Origin: Streptomyces lienomycini
GTDB taxonomy: Bacteria; Actinomycetota; Actinomycetes; Streptomycetales; Streptomycetaceae
DNA length: 64,000 bases
Assembly: GCF_027947595.1 (NCBI RefSeq)
Contig: NZ_CP116257.1
Location: 1,116,001-1,180,000, forward strand
Direction: 5' to 3'
Part shown: piece by piece, positions 33,884-42,192 of the stretch
How the letters are laid out: each line of letters opens with the position of its first letter
Numbering within the stretch: the stretch's first letter is position 1
The notes under the pieces: generated by a model
Databases searched by the model: none
What the model was told of the DNA's origin: nothing
The model's input: only the letters and a program-made list of their open reading frames with translations
Position numbers and translations under genes: made by a program

Positions 33884-36130
33884 ATGTCCCACGTCGGCGT
33901 CGGACCGCGCGCGCTCATGCGCTCGGTCGCCTTCCTCACCGCGGGGGCCCTCGCGGTCCCCGCGCTGGCCGGCTGCACCTCCGAGGACTCGTCGGGCAAG
34001 CCGCTCGCCGAGCAGGACGTCGCCGCCGCGGCCCGCGCCCGGATCTCCGACGGCGGCACCCTGCGCTGGGCCGTGGACTCGGTGCCGGAGACGCTGAACG
34101 CCTTCCAGTCGGACGCCGACGCCACCACCACCCGCGTCGCGCAGGCCGTGCTGCCCGCGATGTACCGGACGGACGAGACCGGCCGGGCGGTGCGCGACGC
34201 CGACTACCTGGAGTCCGCCGAGGTCGTCGACACCGAGCCCAAGCAGGTCGTCGTCTACAAGCTGAACCAGCAGGCCGTCTGGAGCGACGGCCGGGAGATC
34301 GGCGCCGCGGACTTCGCCGCCCAGTGGCGTGCCCTGTCCGGCAAGGACAGCGCTTACTGGACCGCCCGCAACGCGGGCTACGACCGCATCGAGAAGATCG
34401 AGCGCGGGGCGAACGACCTGGAGGTCAAGGTCACCTTCAGCCGGCCCTACGCCGACTGGAAGGCCCTGTTCACGCCCCTGTACCCGAAGGACGTCATGGG
34501 CACCCCCGACGCCTTCAACGACGGCGCGCGCCGGGCGCTCAAGGTCACCGCGGGACCCTTCGCCGTCAAGAAGGTCGACACCAAGGACGACCGGGTCGTC
34601 CTCACCGGCAACCCCCGCTGGTGGGGCGAGCCGGCGAAGCTGGACCGGATCGAGCTGCGCGCCGTGCCCCGCGACGAACGGGTCTCCGAACTGGTCGCCG
34701 GCAAGCTCGACCTGGCGGAGATCGACCCGGAGACCGCCGACGAGGTCACCCTGGCCGCCGCACCCCCGGGCCCCGCCACCGGCGCCCCGGTCATGGGCCC
34801 CGAGGGCACCCCCGCCGCGGGCTCGGGCGGCGCACCGGCGCAGGCGCCGCAGGGCAGGTCCGCCGCACAGGCGCTGCGCTCCTGGGCCGTCGCCAACGGC
34901 TCCGACGAGGAGGCCGCCGAGGAGGAGGTCCTCGCGCGCGAGAAGCGGCGCAAGGCCGAGGCGAAGGCCCAGCGCAGGCAGAAGGCACTGAGCGGCTTCG
35001 AGGTCCGCAAGTCGCTGGAGCCCGCCTACACCCAGCTCGCCCTCAACGGCGCCGACGGCCCCCTCGCCGACGAACGCGTCCGCCGCGCCGTCGCCCGCGC
35101 CCTGGACCGCGGGAAGCTGGCCGAGGCGGTCCTGGGGCCGCTGGGTCTGCCCGCCGAGCCCGTGGGCAGCCACCTCGCGCTCGCCGGCCAGCCCGCCTAC
35201 GCCGACGGCAGCGGCGCACTCGGCGAGCAGAACGCCAAGGAGGCCCGGGCCCTGCTGGCCGACGCCGGCTGGGTTCCCGGCGGCCCGGTGAAGAAGGCCG
35301 AGAAGGGCGAGAAGGCGGCCGGCGCCGAGAAGGACGAGGACGACAAGGACGAGAAGAAGTCCGAGGGCGGCGACGAGGGCACGTACATCGTCGGCGAGGA
35401 CGACAAGAACGACGGCGGCGCCGAGGACGGCAAGGACGGCGCCGACCAGGAGAGCGGCGAGAAGCACAGCAGCGGCAAGAACACCGCGCAGGGCGGCGCA
35501 CCCGGCGCCTACGCCCCCAAGGGCACCGCGGCCCCGGCCGGGTCGGCGGCGGCCCCCCTCGCCAAGGACGGCAAGGCGCTCACGCTGCGCTTCGTGCTCC
35601 CCTCCGGCCCCGGCTCCGAGACGCTGCGCACCGTGGCGGACCGCATCACGGGCATGCTGAAGAAGATCGGCATCACCACCGACATCACGAAGGTGCCGGA
35701 CGAGAGCTACTTCAAGGACCACATCGCCTCCGGCGAGTACGACCTGGCGCTCTACTCCTGGCCCGCCTCCGCCTTCCCCGCCACCGACGCCCGCCCCATC
35801 TACGCCAAGCCCGTCCCCGCCGCCGACGGCTCCCTGAACGTCGCGCAGAACTACACCAGGGTCGGCACCGACCAGGTCGACCAGCTCTTCGACCGGGCCA
35901 TGGCCACCCTGGACCAGAAGGAGTCCCGGGACCTGCTGCGCAAGGCCGACTCGCGGATCTGGGCGGCGGCCGGTTCCGTCCCGCTCTACCAGCGCCCGCA
36001 GCTGATGGTGGCGCGCAAGAGCCTGGCCAACGCGGGAGCCTTCGGCTTCGAGACGCCGGTGTACGAGGACATGGGCTTCCTCAAGAAGGGCGCCCAGGGC
36101 TCCAGGCCCTCCGCCTCGCCCTCGTCCTGA
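33884..36130 (+). CDS. Peptide-type ABC transporter substrate-binding lipoprotein with large insertions
   Basis: 748 residues behind GGAGG. A lipoprotein signal ends in the lipobox LAGC (Cys31). The SBP_bac_5 fold is recognisable: GTLRWAVDSVPETLNAF, VWSDGREIGAADFAAQW, LDRIELRAVPRDE, LALYSWPASAFPATDA. Two insertions interrupt it. One at about 285-370 is Ala/Gly/Pro-rich then Glu/Lys/Arg-rich. The other, about 470-560, is a Lys/Glu/Asp-rich low-complexity block. At 748 residues it is much longer than the usual 500-600. It has no permease next to it; it lies just before typA and the two peptide transporter operons, and may feed one of them. Confidence 0.85.
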   Translation: MSHVGVGPRALMRSVAFLTAGALAVPALAGCTSEDSSGKPLAEQDVAAAARARISDGGTLRWAVDSVPETLNAFQSDADATTTRVAQAVLPAMYRTDETGRAVRDADYLESAEVVDTEPKQVVVYKLNQQAVWSDGREIGAADFAAQWRALSGKDSAYWTARNAGYDRIEKIERGANDLEVKVTFSRPYADWKALFTPLYPKDVMGTPDAFNDGARRALKVTAGPFAVKKVDTKDDRVVLTGNPRWWGEPAKLDRIELRAVPRDERVSELVAGKLDLAEIDPETADEVTLAAAPPGPATGAPVMGPEGTPAAGSGGAPAQAPQGRSAAQALRSWAVANGSDEEAAEEEVLAREKRRKAEAKAQRRQKALSGFEVRKSLEPAYTQLALNGADGPLADERVRRAVARALDRGKLAEAVLGPLGLPAEPVGSHLALAGQPAYADGSGALGEQNAKEARALLADAGWVPGGPVKKAEKGEKAAGAEKDEDDKDEKKSEGGDEGTYIVGEDDKNDGGAEDGKDGADQESGEKHSSGKNTAQGGAPGAYAPKGTAAPAGSAAAPLAKDGKALTLRFVLPSGPGSETLRTVADRITGMLKKIGITTDITKVPDESYFKDHIASGEYDLALYSWPASAFPATDARPIYAKPVPAADGSLNVAQNYTRVGTDQVDQLFDRAMATLDQKESRDLLRKADSRIWAAAGSVPLYQRPQLMVARKSLANAGAFGFETPVYEDMGFLKKGAQGSRPSASPSS

Positions 36131-36151
36131 CCCTCCCGACCTGCCCGGACA

Positions 36152-36190
36152 CGGCTTGCCGGGTCCGGGCGGGCCGCACCCGGCAAGCCG
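36152..36190 (+). terminator. Strong hairpin after the lipoprotein gene
   Basis: CGGCTTGCCGGGT (36152-36164), a 13-base loop, and ACCCGGCAAGCCG (36178-36190) form a perfect 13-bp stem, 22 bp after the stop at 36130. It separates this transcript from typA. Confidence 0.75.
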
Positions 36191-36305
36191 CAGTCCCCGG
36201 GGCCCCGTACCATTGGGTGAGGCCGTGGCATGTACCGCCCGGCAGGCCCGCGTGACACGGACGTCCGCGAGGGCCGTCCTCACACCCTCCGGGAGTACGC
36301 CTCAT

Positions 36306-38222
36306 ATGACCGCGTCTGCAACGCGTCACGACATCCGCAACGTCGCCATCGTTGCCCACGTCGACCACGGCAAGACCACGATCGTCGACGGAATGCTCAA
36401 GCAGGCCGGCGCCTTCGCCGCGCACCAGCTCGACTCCGTCGACGACCGCATGATGGACTCGAACGACCTGGAGCGTGAGAAGGGCATCACGATCCTGGCC
36501 AAGAACACCGCGGTGAAGTACCACCCGAAGGCCGGCGGGGACCCGATCACGATCAACATCATCGACACCCCCGGCCACGCCGACTTCGGTGGCGAGGTCG
36601 AGCGCGGTCTGTCGATGGTCGACGGCGTCGTCCTGCTGGTGGACGCCTCCGAGGGCCCGCTGCCGCAGACCCGGTTCGTGCTGCGCAAGGCGCTCAGCCA
36701 GCGGCTGCCGATCATCCTCTGCATCAACAAGACGGACCGTCCCGACGCCCGGATCGACGAGGTCGTCAACGAGACGTACGACCTCTTCCTCGACCTGGAC
36801 GCCGACGAGGAGCAGATCGAGTTCCCGATCGTCTACGCGTGCGGCCGGGACGGCGTCGCCTCCCTCACCAAGCCCGACGACGGCACGGTCCCCTCCGACT
36901 CCACCAGCCTGGAGCCGTTCTTCTCGACGATCCTGGACTACATCCCGGCGCCGACCTACGACGAGGACGCCCCCCTCCAGGCCCACGTCACCAACCTGGA
37001 CGCCGACAACTTCCTCGGCCGTATCGCCCTGCTGCGCGTCCACCAGGGCGAGCTGAAGAAGGGCCAGACCGTCGCCTGGATGAAGCGCGACGGCTCCGTG
37101 CAGAACGTGCGGATCTCCGAGCTGATGATGACCGAGGCGCTCACCCGCAAGCCCGCCGAGAAGGCCGGCCCCGGTGACATCTGCGCGGTCGCCGGCATCC
37201 CGGAGATCATGATCGGCGAAACCCTGGCCGACCAGGAGAACCCGGTCCCGCTGCCGCTGATCACGGTCGACGAGCCCGCGATCTCCATGACCATCGGCAC
37301 CAACACCTCCCCGCTGGTCGGCCGCGGCGCCACCGGCAAGGGCGCCGACAACAAGGCGGTCGTCAAGGACCGCAAGGTCACCGCCCGCCAGGTCAAGGAC
37401 CGCCTGGACCGCGAGCTGATCGGCAACGTCTCGCTCCGCGTCCTGGACACCGAGCGCCCGGACGCCTGGGAGGTGCAGGGCCGCGGCGAGCTGGCGCTGG
37501 CCATCCTGGTCGAGCAGATGCGCCGCGAGGGCTTCGAGCTGACCATCGGCAAGCCGCAGGTCGTCACCAAGGAGGTCGAGGGCAAGACGTACGAGCCCGT
37601 CGAGCGCATGACGATCGACGTGCCCGAGGAGCACATGGGCGCGGTCACGCAGCTGATGGGCGTGCGCAAGGGCCGGATGGACAACATGTCCAACCACGGT
37701 TCCGGCTGGGTCCGCATGGAGTTCGTGGTCCCCTCGCGCGGCCTGATCGGATTCCGGACGGAGTTCCTCACCCAGACCCGCGGCACCGGCATCGCGCACT
37801 CCATCCACGAGGGCCACGAGCCCTGGTTCGGCACCCTCACGACCCGCAACAACGGTTCGCTGGTCGCCGACCGCTCCGGTGCCGTCACCGCGTTCGCGAT
37901 GACCAACCTCCAGGAGCGCGGCGTCCTGTTCACGGACCCCGGCACCGAGGTGTACGAGGGCATGATCGTCGGCGAGAACTCCCGCGCCGACGACATGGAC
38001 GTCAACATCACCAAGGAGAAGAAGCTCACCAACATGCGGTCGTCCTCGGCCGACTCCTTCGAGGCGATCGTCCCGCCGCGCAAGCTCTCGCTGGAGCAGT
38101 CGCTGGAGTTCTGCCGCGACGACGAGTGCGTCGAGGTGACCCCGGAGGCCGTCCGTATCCGCAAGGTGAACCTGGACGGCCGCGAGCGCGCCCGCGCCGC
38201 GAGCCGCGCCAAGCACGGCTGA
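36306..38222 (+). CDS. typA: Ribosome-associated GTPase TypA/BipA
   Basis: 638 residues from ATG 36306; the frame is open further upstream (to 36156) but runs through the terminator region, and the protein family begins at RHDIRNVAI. G motifs: AHVDHGKT at 17-24 (G1), REKGITI (G2), DTPGH at 87-91 (G3), NKTD at 141-144 (G4). EF-G-like domains III and V follow, and the TypA-specific C-terminal domain ends VRIRKVNLDGRER. It is a translational GTPase involved in 50S assembly at low temperature and under stress. The start has GGGAG about 10 bases upstream. It lies next to the peptide transporters as in S. coelicolor. Confidence 0.95.
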   Translation: MTASATRHDIRNVAIVAHVDHGKTTIVDGMLKQAGAFAAHQLDSVDDRMMDSNDLEREKGITILAKNTAVKYHPKAGGDPITINIIDTPGHADFGGEVERGLSMVDGVVLLVDASEGPLPQTRFVLRKALSQRLPIILCINKTDRPDARIDEVVNETYDLFLDLDADEEQIEFPIVYACGRDGVASLTKPDDGTVPSDSTSLEPFFSTILDYIPAPTYDEDAPLQAHVTNLDADNFLGRIALLRVHQGELKKGQTVAWMKRDGSVQNVRISELMMTEALTRKPAEKAGPGDICAVAGIPEIMIGETLADQENPVPLPLITVDEPAISMTIGTNTSPLVGRGATGKGADNKAVVKDRKVTARQVKDRLDRELIGNVSLRVLDTERPDAWEVQGRGELALAILVEQMRREGFELTIGKPQVVTKEVEGKTYEPVERMTIDVPEEHMGAVTQLMGVRKGRMDNMSNHGSGWVRMEFVVPSRGLIGFRTEFLTQTRGTGIAHSIHEGHEPWFGTLTTRNNGSLVADRSGAVTAFAMTNLQERGVLFTDPGTEVYEGMIVGENSRADDMDVNITKEKKLTNMRSSSADSFEAIVPPRKLSLEQSLEFCRDDECVEVTPEAVRIRKVNLDGRERARAASRAKHG

Positions 38223-38241
38223 CCCGCCCCTCGCACGACGA

Positions 38242-38282
38242 ACGGCACCGGACGCCACGGATCACGTGGGGTTCGGTGCCGT
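38242..38282 (+). terminator. Terminator hairpin after typA
   Basis: ACGGCACCG (38242-38250) pairs with CGGTGCCGT (38274-38282), with an inner stem CCACG/CGTGG (38255-38259, 38265-38269) around a five-base loop. It begins 19 bp after the typA stop. Confidence 0.7.
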
Positions 38283-38624
38283 CGGCGTTCGGCGTCCGGC
38301 GTTCCGCGCCGGCATAGGGAAAACCCTAGATTTCCCCGCGGGCCCCCGCCGGGCGGGCCGGTCCGCACTAACCTGCGCGAAAGCACTCCGCCCCGAGCGC
38401 CGACGTACCGCCGCGTCCGGGGGCTCGGCGGGCGGTGTCGACGGGTGTTCCCGGCGCGAGACATACCTGTGGGTCAGCTTGCACCCACCGCACGTTACGC
38501 GCAATCAATTTCCACCGAGCGGACGTCCGCTATACGGACGGTCACCTCCGTTAGATGTGTAACAAGTCCGTTTCGCAGCGATCTCGTACCAAACCCTTTG
38601 TCCGGATTTTGAAAGATCTGGCCC

Positions 38625-38685
38625 CTATCTGTGATCGAACCGAGACCTCGAACCTGTGGTTCGTTCCCCGGAGGATGGCAGATAG
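38625..38685 (+). other. Potential structured RNA element in the bldK leader
   Basis: CTATCTG (38625-38631) pairs with CAGATAG (38679-38685), enclosing a perfect hairpin CGAACC-TGT-GGTTCG (38649-38663). A second copy of CGAACC at 38636-38641 can pair with the same GGTTCG, so two folds are mutually exclusive. No known riboswitch class was recognised. It could be an attenuator, a small RNA or an operator array. Confidence 0.35.
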
Positions 38686-38839
38686 TTAGGCGCGTAGAGC
38701 TCGGATAAACGGGTCACGCGCTGACGGGGCGCAGGCTCGCGAGCGTGAGGACGCCCGACGATCTCATCACCGGTCCATGGCCGAGATGTGTCGCGTGTTC
38801 CTCTTTGCGGTGAACCAGCGGATTCATGAGGAGGAACCC

Positions 38840-38962
38840 ATGCGAGGTGCCACAAGCGCCATATGGGTCGCATCGTCCCCGATGGCAGGTGTAGGCCCCG
38901 CGGGTGCGTTCAGTGCCGTCACGGTTGATGCGGCAGCGGCCCGGCGTCGCGAACTTCCTTGA
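38840..38962 (+). CDS. 40-codon leader ORF resembling a lipoprotein start
   Basis: ATG 38840 is preceded by GAGGAGG at ideal spacing, the best ribosome site in this part of the window. The peptide begins MRGATSAIWVA, closely resembling MRGATHARWAA, the start of the substrate-binding lipoprotein at 45603. At DNA level the two share the GAGGAGG and about 26 of the first 36 coding bases. After that the frame lacks a hydrophobic core or lipobox and ends at TGA 38960-38962. It may be a translated leader peptide or the stump of a deleted binding-protein gene. Confidence 0.45.
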   Translation: MRGATSAIWVASSPMAGVGPAGAFSAVTVDAAAARRRELP

Positions 38963-39130
38963 CGTCGTGTGCCGCCGGTCGGTAGCCGCCGACCGCGAGC
39001 CAGGGTTCTCCGGGGGCCGTGCCGCCCCTCCGTCTTTGTTCCCCTCGCGCGCTGCGCATGACGTACGCCGTGCGAAGGCCGTCGGCCCCGTGCACTCCCG
39101 ACGACCTCCTACCTGTGAAATGGACGAATC

Positions 39131-40162
39131 ATGACGAGTCCAATCGAGATTGAGGGTGCTGAAGCCTCTTCCGTCTTGGACAAAGAGAGCGCGCCGCAAG
39201 GTGACGCCCCGAAGCCCAAGGAGCCGGAAGGGCGCAAGCCCGGCCAGTTGATGTGGGCGCGCTTCAAGCGCGACCGGGCCGGTGTGATCTCTGCCTTCGT
39301 CGTCCTGTTCTTCTTCGTGGTCGCGGCGGCGGCGCCGCTGATCTCGAAGATCTACGGCAAGAACCCGTACACGCTGTACGGGCAGGACAACCCCGACCTC
39401 CTGGACATGTTCACCATGCCCGCCGCGCCGTACGGCGGCATCGACGGCGACTTCTGGTTCGGCATCGAACCGGGCCTGGGCCGCGACGTGTTCACCCAGC
39501 TGCTGTACGGCATGCGCAACTCGATGGCCACCGCGCTGGCGGCGACCATCATCATGACGGTGCTGGGCGTCCTGATCGGCCTCGCCGGCGGCTACTTCGG
39601 CGGGAAGATCGACTACTGGCTCGGCCGGATCACCGACTTCTTCATGGCCCTGCCCAGCCAGCTCTTCTTCGTCGCCGCGATGCCCGTCATCACCACGGTG
39701 TTCGTCGCCCCGGACAAGGAGACGCCCACCTACGTGCGCGCCTCCGCGATCATCATCGTGCTGTCCTTCCTGGGCTGGATGAGCATGGCCCGCATCGTCC
39801 GCGGTGCCACGCTGTCCCTGCGCGACCGGGAGTTCATCGAGGCGGCCCGCATCTCCGGTGCCTCGCCCTGGCGCATCCTCCGCAAGGAACTGCTGCCCAA
39901 CATCGTCACTCCGACGCTGGTACAGGCGACGCTGACGCTGCCGAGCACCATCCTCAGCATCGCGTTCCTGTCCTTCGTGGGTGTGGGCTACGTCGAGCCC
40001 ACACCGGACTGGGGACGCATGTTCTCCATCGGCGCCAACATCGTCGAGCAGGACCCGTACTACATGCTCTTCCCCGGAATCGCCATGGTGATCTTCATCG
40101 TGGCCTTCAACCTCCTCGGTGACTCCGTGCGGGACGCCTTCGACCCCAAGGGAAACCGCTGA
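39131..40162 (+). CDS. bldKA: BldK oligopeptide ABC transporter permease BldKA
   Basis: 343 residues. After a charged cytoplasmic N-terminus (1-45) come six membrane helices (AGVISAFVVLFFFVVAAAA first), typical of DppC-type permeases. The large periplasmic loop follows helix 1 (residues 75-120), and the EAA cytoplasmic loop is EAARISGASPWRILRKELLPN. Identified as BldKA from the A-B-C-D-E order and the position after typA. In S. coelicolor BldK imports an extracellular oligopeptide-type signal needed for aerial growth. The start is ATG 39131 with a weak ribosome site. Confidence 0.88.
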   Translation: MTSPIEIEGAEASSVLDKESAPQGDAPKPKEPEGRKPGQLMWARFKRDRAGVISAFVVLFFFVVAAAAPLISKIYGKNPYTLYGQDNPDLLDMFTMPAAPYGGIDGDFWFGIEPGLGRDVFTQLLYGMRNSMATALAATIIMTVLGVLIGLAGGYFGGKIDYWLGRITDFFMALPSQLFFVAAMPVITTVFVAPDKETPTYVRASAIIIVLSFLGWMSMARIVRGATLSLRDREFIEAARISGASPWRILRKELLPNIVTPTLVQATLTLPSTILSIAFLSFVGVGYVEPTPDWGRMFSIGANIVEQDPYYMLFPGIAMVIFIVAFNLLGDSVRDAFDPKGNR

Positions 40163-40275
40163 GGCCCAGGGGAACCCCCCACGTCCTCGCCCGGCCGGTC
40201 CGGCGCCGCTCAGCTCCCGGTCCCGGCCACGTACCAGCAGTGCTTCACTACTCACAGGCAGGTGGATTCGTCCCT

Positions 40276-42078
40276 ATGAGCATTCTCCGTAACCGCACCG
40301 CGACGGCCGCGATAGTCGCGGTCGCCGCCGGCGCCCTGACCCTCACCGCCTGCGGTGGTGGCGACAGCGACAGCTCCGCCAAGGACAACAGCAAGAAGAA
40401 GGAAGACGCCAAGTCGCAGTCGAAGCCGGTCCAGATCGGCGACGCGCAGGCGTCCACCGGCCCGGCCCCCGAGGTCCCGGGTGCCAAGCCCGGCGGCGTC
40501 GCGACCGTCTACCAGGAGGCGGACTTCTCCCACCTGGACCCGGGCCAGATCTACGTCTCGGACGGCAAGCTGCTCAGCCGCCTGATCTTCCGCGGCCTGA
40601 CCCAGTACGACGAGGACGAGAACGGCAACCTGACCGTCGTGGGCGACCTCGCCACCGACGCCGGCAAGCAGTCCGACGGCGGCAAGACCTGGACGTACAC
40701 CCTCAAGGACAACTTGAAGGACGCGAACGGGAACCCGATCAACTCGGCGGACTTCCGCAACACGGTCGAGCGCCTGTACTCGACCTACATCACCGACGGC
40801 CCGACCTACCTGCAGCAGTGGCTGTCCGGTGAGGGCACCACCTACCGCGACGCCTACGCGGGCCCGGACAAGGGCAAGCACCTGCCCGACTCCGTCCTGG
40901 AGACGCCGGACGACAAGACGATCGTCTTCCACTTCAAGGACGCCCGCCCCGACCTCCCGCAGATGCTGACCATGCCCGGTTACAGCCTCGTCCCGGAGGA
41001 GACGGACACCAAGGCGAAGTACGACTCGGCGCCCGTCGCCGTCGGTCCGTACAAGATCGCGGAGTTCAAGCCCGGCAAGTCCATGAAGCTGGTCAAGAAC
41101 ACCCAGTGGGACCCCAAGTCCGACTCGGTGCGCCACCAGTACGTCGACGGCTTCAACATCGAGATGAACCACGACGACGAGGACCAGACCAAGACCCTCC
41201 TCGCCGACCAGGGTGGCGCCAAGAACGCCATGATGTTCACGGGCCAGGTCGCCACCACCCAGCTCCAGAAGGTCGTCGGCGACAAGCAGGCGATGCAGAA
41301 CCGCACGATCCAGGGCTACGCCCCCTACGTGTGGCAGCTCAACTTCAACCTGGACCGCGTCAAGGACAAGAAGCTCCGTGACGCGATCACCCTGGCGCTG
41401 CCCTCCGCCTCGGTCTTCAAGGCCGACGGTGGTGCCTACGGCGGTGAGGTCGCCAACTCGCTGATGTCGCCCACGACCCCGGGCTACGACGGTGAATTCG
41501 ACCCGTTCAACCGCCTCAAGAAGCCGAACGGCGACATCGAGGCCGCCAAGAAGCTGATCAAGGAAGGCGGCTTCGAGGGCAAGAGCCTCGTCTACGCCTA
41601 CGGCAACACGCCGACCCGTCAGCAGCAGGCCGTCCTGATCGCCGACGCGCTGGAGAAGATCGGTCTGGACATCCAGAAGAAGGAGATCGACTCCGCCACC
41701 TGGTACGAGCAGGTCGGCAAGGTCAAGAACGGCTACGACCTGTACATGACCGGCTGGGGCCAGGACTGGCCGTCCGCCTCCACGGTCATCCCGCCGGTGT
41801 ACGACGGCACGCAGATCCAGGACGGCGCGTCGAACTACTCGCACATCAACGACGAGCACGTCAACTCGGAGATCAAGCGCATCCAGAAGATCACCGACAC
41901 GGCCGAGGCCACCAAGGCGTGGGCCGAGCTGAGCGAGTACATCTCCAAGGAAGTCAACCCGGCCGCCCCGATCTACTACACCAAGGTCTTCCAGATCTTC
42001 GGTTCGAACATCGGTGGCATCCGCTACAGCTCCGACTCGAGCTACGTGGACGTGACCCGGGTCTTCCTCAAGAAGTAG
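40276..42078 (+). CDS. bldKB: BldK oligopeptide-binding lipoprotein BldKB
   Basis: 600 residues from ATG 40276. Signal peptide with basic ILRNR, hydrophobic AAIVAVAAGALTL and lipobox LTAC (Cys26), then a Gly/Ser/Asp/Lys-rich linker. SBP_bac_5 blocks: FSHLDPGQIYVSDGKLLSRLIF, GGKTWTYTLKDNLKDANGNPI, PVAVGPYKIAEFKPG, LRDAITLALPSASVF. The receptor of the BldK system, anchored on the outer face of the membrane. It is separated from bldKC by a strong hairpin (42096-42131), which could allow an excess of the binding protein. Confidence 0.92.
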   Translation: MSILRNRTATAAIVAVAAGALTLTACGGGDSDSSAKDNSKKKEDAKSQSKPVQIGDAQASTGPAPEVPGAKPGGVATVYQEADFSHLDPGQIYVSDGKLLSRLIFRGLTQYDEDENGNLTVVGDLATDAGKQSDGGKTWTYTLKDNLKDANGNPINSADFRNTVERLYSTYITDGPTYLQQWLSGEGTTYRDAYAGPDKGKHLPDSVLETPDDKTIVFHFKDARPDLPQMLTMPGYSLVPEETDTKAKYDSAPVAVGPYKIAEFKPGKSMKLVKNTQWDPKSDSVRHQYVDGFNIEMNHDDEDQTKTLLADQGGAKNAMMFTGQVATTQLQKVVGDKQAMQNRTIQGYAPYVWQLNFNLDRVKDKKLRDAITLALPSASVFKADGGAYGGEVANSLMSPTTPGYDGEFDPFNRLKKPNGDIEAAKKLIKEGGFEGKSLVYAYGNTPTRQQQAVLIADALEKIGLDIQKKEIDSATWYEQVGKVKNGYDLYMTGWGQDWPSASTVIPPVYDGTQIQDGASNYSHINDEHVNSEIKRIQKITDTAEATKAWAELSEYISKEVNPAAPIYYTKVFQIFGSNIGGIRYSSDSSYVDVTRVFLKK

Positions 42079-42095
42079 TCCGTCCGGTCGGGAAA

Positions 42096-42131
42096 CCGGT
42101 GGTGGGCGCGCGGCGGAGCGCCCACCACCGG
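42096..42131 (+). terminator. Strong intra-operon hairpin between bldKB and bldKC
   Basis: CCGGTGGTGGGCGC (42096-42109), an eight-base loop and GCGCCCACCACCGG (42118-42131) form a perfect 14-bp stem 18 bp after the bldKB stop. Inside an operon it may act as a partial terminator or as a 3' stabiliser, giving more BldKB than the other subunits. Confidence 0.75.
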
Positions 42132-42192
42132 GCCCGGATCCCCACCAGACCTCCCCATCCGACTGCCGCAGTCCTGAGAGCAGCTGTCTGCC

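Larger units (their letters stand above)
38283..39130 (+). promoter_or_regulatory. Long leader/promoter region of the bldK operon
   Basis: 848 bp separate the typA terminator from bldKA. From about 38490 the DNA is clearly AT-richer than the surroundings (TTACGCGCAATCAATTTCCA at 38495-38514, and TTTGTCCGGATTTTGAAAG near 38597-38615), so the promoters are probably here. Downstream features are a structured segment (38625-38685) and a 40-codon frame with a perfect Shine-Dalgarno (38840-38962). The 168 bp between that frame and bldKA contain no other signal, and the ribosome site directly before bldKA is weak (GGACG). Confidence 0.6.

Noticed and set aside
36156..36305. 50-codon N-terminal extension of TypA
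   Set aside because: It runs through the terminator hairpin region, and the family begins at the ATG 36306 frame.
38625..38685. tRNA gene
   Set aside because: A 7-bp outer stem is present but only 47 bases lie between its arms; no cloverleaf with D and T arms can be drawn.
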